From: Patagioenas fasciata
Lineage: Eukaryota > Chordata > Aves > Columbiformes > Columbidae
Assembly (NCBI RefSeq): GCF_037038585.1
Contig: NC_092521.1
Span: forward strand, 105,602,398 to 105,666,397
Reading direction: 5' to 3'
Length of the DNA: 64,000 bases
Position numbers and translations under genes: made by a program. Shown here piece by piece: positions 49,101 through 61,100 of the stretch. The first letter of the stretch is position 1, and each line of letters starts with the position of its first letter. The notes under the pieces were generated by a model, which saw only the letters and a list, made by a program, of their open reading frames with translations, was not told the DNA's origin and searched no databases.

Positions 49101-52100
49101 TACAAATCAACAATGCACCTACAAACAAAAGTTATCGTTATAGAAATTAATATAATTACAATTATAATATAGAAATACATTAATACAATTTACACAATAC
49201 ACTTATACAATAACATACTTTATATAAAAATTGCAAAAAATTGTCAAACATTTTCAGTATTTATTAAAAATTTCAGTAAAGAAGGGTCTTTTATACTTAC
49301 TGTCTGTAGGATTTCTCATTGGATATGACTGTGTATAGTTGTTCACACAGTGTATAAGCTGAGGGCTAATAGATGCACAGTAATTTTCAACTGCTTTAAT
49401 TTGTGAAGGACCTGGAGAAGAGTCTGTCCGAAAAATTGCTTGACAATATTCCCGACAGTTCGTATGATGACCTGCATAACTACAACAGACTGACCCCACT
49501 GGGAGAAAAAAAAAAAAAAAATTTAAAAAAAATCAACAACAGAAAATCAATGGGTTCCTACACAGAGAAATGAAGAAATTATCAAGTCTGTACCACACAC
49601 AATGATGCTCAAGGTATTACTGTTTAAAAACATGAAGAAATTTTTCTATGGTCTATTAAAATAATCTGTCTACAGAATGACTAGGAATATTTGTAACCAG
49701 CCAAATTACATCTGCTTCTTTGGCTGGACAAAAAAGTCCCTAAAGCTGTTTTGAAATCAAGTTTTAAGACACCAGCAAGCTAGCTGAATTTTATCTTCAG
49801 CCATTTTGTCCTTATTTAAGGTAACCAGATGTCCTATAATTGAATTATTAGACAAACATTAATAGTAAACAAATAAATATGAGAGTAGTATCTTAAAAGT
49901 CTTTCAAAAAAAGACAGATGCTATCATAATTCACATTTGATACTTTCACTACAATTCACTCTGAGACACTGATTTCATATTATATAGACATCAGGCAACA
50001 AAACACTTGCATGGTGAAAGATTTCATCTATGCATTTAATTTTGTTACTTAACACTGATCAAATGAACAAAACAAAAGGAAAAATTAGCTTCTAAGGAGT
50101 CACCAAAATAGGACAGAAAAAAACAAATATAGATACACAAATTAAAAATTGATATAAATTATATGAACTGCCACTTATCACTTGAGCAAGAAAATGCATG
50201 CAGGTGGTTTGTCCTTCTATGGAACTGAATCCATGTGATTTGTGCCTATGTACACCTACAGAATTTACCTACATTTTAGAAAAATAAGGATAGAACGATA
50301 TAAAAGAAAAAAAAAAAAACTAACTATCCATTACATACTTACTTTCATTTCTGTTAATACAACTAAAGAGAGCATTCTGAAATCAAAACAAAAACAGTGT
50401 TATAAGCCAGAAAACTGTAAATAAATACTTAAGTATCCAGTAATTTCTTATACTGAGCTAATAAATCCATCTTTGTTATTATTTGTTCCTATTAGATTGG
50501 ATTAAAACAAAACCACTATAGATAAATTAAAAGATCAGGGTCATCAGAGTTGCACGTGTACTCATAATAAAACAGATAAATACTCAAGAAAATAAAAAGG
50601 AAGACTTTCCTGGACTGATTTAGAAACAGCATGCTATAATAGGATGTCCCATTATTTTTTTTTCTAATAAAATAATTTTAAAGATTCTGCGGAAAAAAGA
50701 ACTCTGCACAGATGCACACATGCAAGCAGAAAATCTCAACTAACTCAACACTACACCTTAAAAGCTAAAGCATGCTATCAACTTCCTCGAACTGCTGCCA
50801 AAAAGGCACAGTTGGGGAATATATAACATGCTAAATGGCAGAAGAAGAGAAACATATACACCCTGCTGTTTTGTTTCAGAGGACTCTAATCTACAAAACA
50901 ATCATGGAATAGTTTGGGTTATAAAGGACCTTCAAACATCATCTAGTTCAACCCCCCTGCATTGAGCAGGGACATCTTCAACTAGATCAGGTTGCTCAGA
51001 GCTCTGTCCAGCCTGGCCTTGAATGTTTCCAGGGATGGGGTGTTTACCATCTCTGTGGGCAACCTGTTCCAGTATCTCACCACCCTTATTATAAAACATT
51101 TCTTCCTCACGTCTAGCCTGAATCTCCCCTCCTTTAGTTTAAAACCATTACCCCTTGTCCTGTTGCAACAGGTCCTGCTAAAAGTCTGTCCCCATCTTTC
51201 TTATAGGCCCCTTGGAAGTACTGAAAGGCCACAATAAGGTCTACCCACAGCCTTCTCTTCTCCAGGTTGAACAACCTCAAGTGTCTCAGCCTGTCATAGC
51301 AGAGGTGTTCCAGCCCTCTGATAATTTTGGTGCCCTCCTCTAGACTCTCTCCAACAGGTCCATGTCTTTCCTGTACTGAGGGCTCCAGAGCTGGATGCTG
51401 TACTCCAGGTGGGGTCCCACCAGAGCAGAGTAATGGGGCAGAATCACCTTCCTCACAACTACTGAACTCTTGCCCAAAACAACCACAGGCTTCCCCACAC
51501 TGAAAAAACACATATCTTCTTAGAAAATAGGTATTGCACAGAAGTTTTCCAGAACTCTGTGAAAAGATGAAGTCATGAGGTTGAAACTGCAAAATGTAGT
51601 TGCCAAATACCAGAGACTTGAAAATATGATTGTGAAAAGGAAGAGAAATTTGAACCCCCTCCATACCTGACTTCCACTACTCATTAAGCACATGTATTCT
51701 ACTAAAGAAATGGAGAATTCTACAATCACACTTTCCCTTTTTAAATTTTTTTTCCTCATGCAAGTTTTGTCAGTACCCAAGTAAAAACATGATTATTTTA
51801 AAAAATGTTATTTTTCTATAGCTGTCTTCATCCTCTTTTCTGTTGTTTAAGATTAAGCACTTCAGAACACAGATTGGTTCCCTATGTATGAATTAGCATT
51901 CAAACTAGTCTGCATTCCTGAATAGACAGTCCTGATGAAAATCTGAAGATCCAAAAGAATGATTTACCGTACCAAAACATGGAAAACTCACATTTTAACT
52001 TAGATTTGAAAAGAATTAAGCCTTGATATTTCAGGTTGTATCATGCCATCAATGATTTTATTTCATGCTGTATTTTAAATCACAAGTTCCAATTTGCCAA

Positions 52101-55100
52101 TTATTCCTTATGCTATGTAAACCACAGTGCCACAATCCTGTTTTCTACAGTGTCACAATTATATCATCTTTTGGATAATATATTTTTGGATAGTCAAATA
52201 TGTTAATAGTTAAATGCAAGATTTTAAAGAGGACAGTCCCAATACTGTAGGGAGCAGTGCCACTTTATTTACAGTCAGAAATTAATTTAAACCATGGGTA
52301 AACCACGGCAGATGTGGCACCGATAAAATGACCTTAAAAGAATAAAGACCTCTAATTTTAGTCATCATGAATAAAAGCATGGGTCTATTGAGAACACTTC
52401 ATACAAAAATTCAAAAGTCTGCCTTATATAAAATAACACCCAAAACCTCACAAAGTAACAACTCAGACATTTTATTTTCACTCTTCTAATATCCTCTACC
52501 AAATTTTAGATATTTTCTCCCAATAGCACAGACACTGCATAATTTCTCTGAGACTGAGAATGAATTTGGAGCAACACTCCTCAGCAGCCCATTTTCATCT
52601 GACCCACTTCAGATTTTCCCTTTTACTGCCCACAAAGCAAATCCTGTCACCCATTCATCTATGTAACACAGATGAAGGACAAGAGAACTCAGGGAAACAG
52701 AACATGTAGAGAGAATCACCATTCTACATCTCTAAAGAACTGATTTATACTGCTGCCTAAAGGCCCATGTCATATTTACAGCACCATACATTCTGTCTCT
52801 GCCAGAATGTTACCAGAAAGTTACCAGAAAGTCACTGTTTCAATGGGGCCATCTGGTTTCTCTGGGACTTTCCACGTATGAAAAAAGAAACAACTATCAG
52901 ACAGGAATTGCCATAGACAACATCACTTTGACCCAAAACTTACTGTCCTCAGAAGGTGCTGAAATTAGACTTCTCCATGCCCACCCTGGATCAAGCACTG
53001 GCATACAAGCCAGCCAGGTAGAAAGCAACGCTGTAACTTTATTAGTTAATGCACTGAGACAGTAGAGGTTCTTGAAAAGGCTGAAGTCTGTCCTGGATAT
53101 ACTGAAGTATTTGGCCATACTTAAGAATCAGGACATAAACTCAGCTAAAAATTGTCATGTTATTTAGAAGTTGAATGTTACAAAAAAGTAACTCAAGTGT
53201 TACAAAAGGAGTTCAGGGATAGCTGTGTCATTGGCCCTGTTAGCTCAGATTGCAGCTTGTAACTACACACAAACCAGATAAGAATGTTGAGAAGATTATG
53301 GTGTCTACCAATATTCTGCCTCTAAGAAGCGCTCAAGTTGAGACAAAATTATGTTCTTATAGCAATTTTATACACCGATTTTACACAAGCAGGATGTCCT
53401 AACCAGATAATAACTCTTCTTTTTTCTGTACTTTGAAACTATAGTTCCACAGACTACTGAATCACTGTAATAATGCTCATATTTTTCTTCAGATGAGGTG
53501 GTCTTCTCTTCCATCCTGTTTTCAACTCTTCTCTCCCTGTTCCCAGCTGTATAGTCTTGTGTGTGCCTTTACACCAGCTCTGGCACTAATCATCATCTCA
53601 TGACCTGATTTTTCTCAGTGTTCCTGTTGAAAACTCCTTTTTCTCATCTCCTAGGAATTTAAATCAGCGATTTCAACAAGTATAATACGAACAGAACAGA
53701 ACAGAACAGAACAGAATAGAATAGAATAGAATAATCTTTTAGATGTCATCTTTTAGAAGGAGCTGCCAGATGCAGGGTAAGGTAAGAATTAGTATATTTG
53801 TATGGCTACCAGTGGGAAGGAATGTGTGTGGAGAATGGGCAGGTGCAGGAAGGAACAGGAAGAGCTTCAACTGCACTGAGTTCTTAAAGCAAACCACCCT
53901 ATTTCATGAAACTGGTGTGCCTGTAGTGCTAGTTTGGGTGCTGACTTTGCTTTGTGTAGGTCTGGGTAATTGTTCAGTTTCCCAGAAAGTACAGGTACAC
54001 ACGTGGGGAGTGTAGCTATACAGACATGAAAGAATCTTTAAGGAAAAAAAAATAGTGTGTAGTCACCTGTTTGTAAATGAAGCTGATAACAGCGTTAGAC
54101 AGTTAGTCTGATTTGAATTACTAACCATAACTTCATTACAGAACACAGTGTTAATGTCCATCTCTAGTAAATCAGCACTCATATTTAAGGAATTATCAGC
54201 TTTTCTGCTCACTCGAGCTTCCTTCTGAATCTGCTAGCTAACTCTCAGAAGAGAAAGACAGAGAAAACAAAGCTAAAGATAAAACAGAGATGTAGGTAAG
54301 GAAAAACAAAACAAATCCCACAAAAAAAAAAAGAGCAGAAACGGATGTTCTTTTTAAAGGAACAACTAAGTCATCAAAATCCGTGAAAATGAGTATAAAA
54401 AGGTACAACGGTTTAGACACACAGTTTGATATTCCATTTTTGATTTGTATATAAAGAGAACAAAGATGGCAATATTGAAATGTATAAAACACAAATATCT
54501 TTTGGTGTTATGGAAATTGAAAAAAGCAACTGAAGTTTATCCAGCAGAGAACATTGTCCAGTCTTCCTCACCAGAATCTCCCTGAAGAAAGATTGTAGCC
54601 AGTACTGCAGGACCTAACTGGTTTCGCTCTTTTTGGAGCTCATCAGCTGCAGGTAACGGCTCAAAAACCAAAATGCATGCACACAAACACAAACAGAATA
54701 GAACACTTTGCTAAAGGAAGAAGTCTTCTGCATTTTGAGGTAGGTTTTTATGTTGTAAGTGCATTTTTTCTAAATGGCTGCTTCTTGTGTCTTGAGTGAA
54801 AAATGACAGCAAAGCAGTTCTTTCACACCAGAAATTAAAAGTATTTTGCTAAAAACCAAAGATTATTTTCCTCCCTAAAAATTATCATGGTATCTGTATT
54901 TTGCTAACTCTGGCAGAAAAAGAAGTTTAGTACTCTTATCTTGGGCAACTTAATGATGTTAAATATTTGAATATAGATCCTATCCAATTAAGGCCATCTT
55001 AATTTAGAAGTATTACAAATACACTAGGAAACAAAATGCTTTGCTCTGAAAACAGCAATGAAAGTCCTGTTAATCTCTCCTTGACTTAATTTAATCTTTG

Positions 55101-58100
55101 AATTTATCAACAGAAGATAAAGTCAGAAGGCAACATACTGAGGTTTAGTGGAGTCAGCTGAAGTTTCAAATGATGTTGCACATCTGTTAACTTTAAATTA
55201 ACAAATAAAGCCAAGATTTTCCTCAATTACGTAAACCAGTAAAGAAGTGAGAACACTTGTACAGTCTATCAACCTTCTTTGAACAGTAGAAAATAGAGAC
55301 AAAAAGCACCAGAAAGTAAGATGACAATAATAGTATCTGCAATGTGTAGTATATGGTCAGAGTCCACCCCGAATTCATTAAGTAGTACTTACAGAGGCCA
55401 CACACAGCCCTATGACTTAGCAGGTCATTAAAACTGTTCTGGAACCTTTTTGTGAATGTTGTTCTAAACAGCTCCTTCAGTTATAATCTATTGTCTCTAT
55501 GTGATCTGCACAAACGATTAGACAAGAACTAAAATGTGCTGACTGCATTTTTCAGAAAGGTCAATTAGTAGCCAGCATTCACTAAACCTCTGTGTAAAGC
55601 AGGACTGTATGACCCTAGAAAACAAAATGTAGCACAGTGAATACTTTTCTGAATCCCTATTACAGCACATGAAACTGCAGGCGCTGTATTTGAAGATTCT
55701 GCATTTAAAAACTATAAGAAAGCACAGTCACATTAAAATAAACAGTGCTCAAACCTGTGAGAGCAAAAATACCTTTAAACAGTCCAGGGACATCAAAAGC
55801 ATGTACTACCATGTGTCAAAGATAGTTTTAAGAGCAGAAGCTAAATAATTGCCAACATTTTCAATTATATTTTGACTGCATGGCAGATGTTAATGGCACT
55901 CAGTTGCTGCAAAGATCTCATGCCAATTAACTAGAGAAGTCTGAATGTCTTATTTAATACACATGAAATAAGAAATCAACTTCTTAATGTGCAAAGACGT
56001 GAACTCACAGTATGCAGTGTAGAGACTCAAGAACTGCAATCTAATGGCAATTTTAGTACTACCCTTTCCTCGCACAGAAGAAAGAAAAGTGTCCTTAAAT
56101 GCAATAAAGCTTTTGCAGCTTATTTCAAGCTTTATAAACTGCTTTCAGACACTCCTCCAAACACGTAGTCCATGCAGTCTTTTCAAGAAATGAACCTCAA
56201 CTTTACACAAAACTTTTATCAGAAAATCCCAAATACAATCCATACAGTCTCCATTTCATTCTCATTCCTTTGACTATTACCTACCTTCTTTTTAGAGGAA
56301 GGTGAACAGGATAGCAGAAAGCTGGGAGAAGTAATGACAGATAAGAGTTGAGATGCATAGAACTAGAGGAAAAATGAAGATGGCAAAATGAGTATCTGAG
56401 AAGGAGAAGATGGGGAAAAGAACTGCCAGAATAAACGTTCAGAAGAAGGCAAATAAAGTACATTTCAGTAACACTAAAAATACTCAGCAAGTTGGGTTAA
56501 ATTTTTTCATTTCTGTATGCAGTGCCACTTGAAAATAAATATGCTTAATACGACTCACAATCTTCAGTGCACTGATCAAAAATGAATAGCTCATTACAAC
56601 ATGATTTATTTCTAAAATGTGTAAAATCTCCAAATTAGAAGAATCACAAGCTTCATAAATATTTACAGTAAAAGTAATCCAACAGATCAGCAGAAAAAGC
56701 ACCTTCAATTAATCCTGTGAAGAGCTGTCACATCAATGCTGTTTGATTCTGCTACTATATAACCTAAGTCTCCACTTTGCAAACTACCTCCCTGCTTGGA
56801 GTTCAGGTTTTTAATCACTGCTCTGAACCCTATGTCCTACCCTTGAAGACTTACCTCATTCTTCATGCTTCAGTGGGAAGCTGAAGGGTAACTCATGAAG
56901 TTGCTTTCCTAATCTCAAAGGATTACAGAGGAGTACTATGCACCGCTTAGCCGATTACTGTAACAAGCTTGTGGAAATCCTCTGGGAAATCCTTATGTGA
57001 GTATGTAAGTAAGCTATGAAAGTTGGTAAGCTATGAGAGTGTTCACAAAAAGGGAATTACACTTTTATATTGCAAATTCAGCTAGTTTTTACTTATATGT
57101 CATGTACTTACATATTCAATGCCTCAATAACAGACAGACTAGAGAGCTGATGAACAAGCACTATGATCTATATTATACACTAATTCTCAAATTGGATCCC
57201 CATTTTTAGTGAATGAAGTAAAAATTCTTAAACACAAAGGCAAACACAGCGTGTATGACATCGCATTTATGTGATTCACAGGCTGTTTCTGATCATATGT
57301 AATCTCTTTCAGTTTTAACTAGCCACTCCATTCAGTTTCTTCCCCAGCCAATTCAACTGAGAACAAAGCACGTTACCTGTCACAGAAGCTACTTAAAGAC
57401 TACAGAGGGAGCAAGACACAGTCACCAACACAGCAAGATTTTTTTTTTTAAATAGAAAGAATGACTAGGGTGTGAAGAGTGCAGGTTTCTCTCCAGAAGT
57501 ATTATTTTTTAATCTCCTATCTTATGCAAAAGTCCCTTGAAATTTACATAACCAATGGGCTTCTTGAGAGCATTGGAAGTACTATTTCTTATCAGTACCT
57601 GTAAGCCTAGATGTACAGGAAAAAATATTGTCATACAGAATTCTGTAATGACTGAAGATCTACCACATCAGATACTTAATTTCCATCCCTAACACCGTAT
57701 CAGTATCTACTACTCTTAGTGCTCATTAAAAAAGTTCTCCTTCCTTTTTGACCAACCAGAAAACTGATTCCTTCTTCAATCATTTTTCTCCCTCCTTCAG
57801 TGTTGCACAGATAGAGTTAAGGTACAATAAGAGCAAGATCATTCTTGAATAAGACTCAGGGACCCACTTTCCAAAATTCCAGATAAAAACTGGAAAAATA
57901 AGAACTAGGAAAAGTAAATAAGATGACTATCACCATTTTGTAGTCATTCTTTAATCTCTTACCTTTCCTCTCTTGTTCTCCTTCAACCCATATTGGCCCA
58001 CCTCCTACAGCAATGCAGAAATTCAGAAAAAAAGAAGGAAGCAGACCAGCATAACAGAGGAGAAGTTCACAGATGTTGACAGTATAGCATATCATAGCAT

Positions 58101-61100
58101 AAGAGTAGACAGAACGACTTAAAGTGAAAATTCATTTTTAAGAGAACACGCTTCAACAATGAAGAGTCTATGGAAAATGCTCTGTAGATTATTTAGATAA
58201 AAGGATCATAGGGGAAAAAAATAATGTTTCCCAGAAAACATAGGAAACCTGCTACAGTGCTGCCTGAATCAGGAGAACTGTCCAATATCCTTAACTTTTC
58301 ATTATGAGCAGGATTTATGCAGGACTACCTAATTGAAGGCAGAAGGAAAAAGATGAAAGGGAGGAGAAAAAATATGGCTTTTAATTAAGAAACAGATTAA
58401 AGGAAAGAAGTCCCAGCAGAATAGCATTTCTATAAGATGTGTTAAAAAGAATATAGGCAGATTTCTGAAAATATCTTGATGATTAATTTTAAGAGCAGAA
58501 CAGTAAAACTAATTGCAAGCATTCATAGTTTCACTGATGGTACAAAAATATTCATTTGAAATTATTTACATTAAGATAGAATACTTAGAAGTTATTATTT
58601 CTTCAGTTGATTCTCCCACTATAGAAGCTGAAATGTTTCTGACAGAATGAATGCTCACAATGAATGCCAACTTTCACCAGAACTCCTATGAAACAAACTT
58701 GCTTGGAATCCATGTTCCTATTTTGAAAATTGCATCATTTTAATTCAAATTAAGGTATATGCAAATCTAAAATAAGACAAGCCGTTTTTACAGAACATGA
58801 CTGTACTTTAAAAAAAACACCAAAACTGTAGAGAGTTAATTTACATTCGGACGAAAATAAGCATATCCAGAAATACAGTTATAAGAAGACTGGACCATCT
58901 CTCTTCTACAAGATACTTTTTAGAGAATTTATAAAACAGTTGATTTTTAATAATATACATCCAGACATGTATACACATACCTCATATTCCTTCCTGCAGA
59001 CCTTTAAAACATCATTCTTTGCAGAAGCCTGCAAGACAGAGAGATTTGTTTCTGCCTTCATATTAACTGTGATAACCATGGATTCACAACCTATTTAAGT
59101 GTTCCTTTTTAAGAACCTAAAGAATCCATGTAAAGCTTTAAGGGAAGAAAAAAAAAAAGAAACAAAGCAGAATCCATGACTGTCAATAATACATTTAACT
59201 AAAAAACAAAACCTTGTATTTCTGCACCAAGTTAGCTGATACTGGAAGCACACAAAGCAACTTTATTTTTGGAAAAGGTTTGCAACACAGAGCAGAATAC
59301 AGAAAACATTCAGGAAATGGAAAAACTTGAGCATAAAAATGTCCCCATTTTGCATGCTCAGCACCATTTTACATGCTTCTTTCCCTTCTCCTCCCTCTTG
59401 TACACACAGTCCTACAGTTCCTATTGTCAAACTGAGTAGTAGAAATGCTCCCTTAAAAACTGCAGGTCAGTTTTTACTGTAGAGTACCTTTTGCTACTTT
59501 TTCAGATGACAGATATTCAAAATTATTGTTACTACTAACATTAGTTATTTCTCCCTCCAATAATTTAAAATACCAGGCTAAAGTCTGACCTTGAACCTAT
59601 CATATCACATCAAAATGCCTCCCAAACCCCCTCAAGTTTCAAGAATCAAAATTAAAATCCAAATATTTCCCATTATCCCTAACATTTGACAAGTATCTAT
59701 ATTTTCGTTTAAATGAAAATAATATGAAACCTATCAACAGGAGTCAGTACAGAATATAGGCAAGATTATGACATAGCAGAATCTGCTATCAAACAAAACA
59801 GCATCTGAATCGGAGAATAATGAGAAATTATATAACCATCATAAGATAAAATTAAGAGAATTTTCTAGAACACTGCAATAAATAGAAATGTTTTTATCAG
59901 GTCTTGAAAATACTTAGGATAAGTTTGAAAACTTTGATAAGGAATGCATTTGGAAAAAGATAGATGTATCTTCTTGTCAGAAGGTCAGAAGTACCATTTG
60001 TTTACTCAGTCCTCATCTCTTTTCCACACTACTCACATTTGTGTACTCACTGCTCATCTCCTGTCAAGTAGTTCAAACTATATGCTTTTTTTTAAGGTTG
60101 CCTTTTTTCTTTTTTTTTTTTTTTGCATGACAACAATTTGCAGTAGGTAGCTGGTCCAAGATTAAGATTACACAGGTAACGTGCAAGATACTACAGTGAC
60201 TATTACGTACATCTGTTTTCCAGAACAGAGTTACAAGGATGATGATTAATATTTATATGCTCTTTGACTCTGAAGATCTTTTTAAGGTCAAAAGCATATA
60301 TTTGGAAAAGAAGAAACGAAACAAAACCAAAACACAACATACTTCACAGATTTTTAATAAAAAGGCAATTGCTAAATTTATGTACTATGCTTAAAATTGT
60401 CATTTGACAAAAATAGTGATATCGTAACACCAAAATCAACTTTTTTCCATCTGATGAACAAAAATCTCTTTAAAGAGGCACAAAAATCTATTTGCAGCTG
60501 TAACCACAATATTGCCTCACTAAACATTACACTGCAACAAAAAAGAGAGTGTTGAAACAGCTACATGTTGCCTTCCACTCAGCATTATTTTAAAATAATG
60601 ACTTTCACGTAGAGATTGTGACCAAAAAAAAAAAAAATTCAAGAAACTAAGTTTAGCATAACCAAAAAGAGCTGCAGAATCTTTATGGATTCAGTCAATA
60701 AATTACTACAAAATAAAACACTAGAGTGTATTGGCAATAATCATGTGTCTATTGTTTGCAAATCAAAACTAAGTGGATTAGCTCCATTTGCCAAGTGCAG
60801 TGGTGGAGGGATGAGCCAGCAGCCAGCTCACCAGCTCTCACACTGCGACTTCCGCAGCATCAAAATAATAAACACCATCTGATTTCACCTTAACTGTATC
60901 TTCATTACTAAGCAGTTATATGTGGCATCAGAATGTACAAAAAGAACACAGCTAACCCTAAATTCTTAAAATTTCTTCTTCAGGTTCATCAAGTCTTAGG
61001 AAGCAGTCTAGTCCTACAGCAGAGTTGAAAATAAGTATCCAAAAAAATGCCCCCTCCAAAATCCAGCACTTTTTTTAATCTAGGTATTCAGCTTCGTAGA

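Larger units (their letters stand above)
50377..58980 (-). other. RECK intron 6 (8.6 kb)
   Basis: The longest intron in the window. It holds a CR1 fragment (50899-51470) and a pentanucleotide microsatellite (53690-53732). The rest shows no recognisable gene or repeat. Confidence 0.7.
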
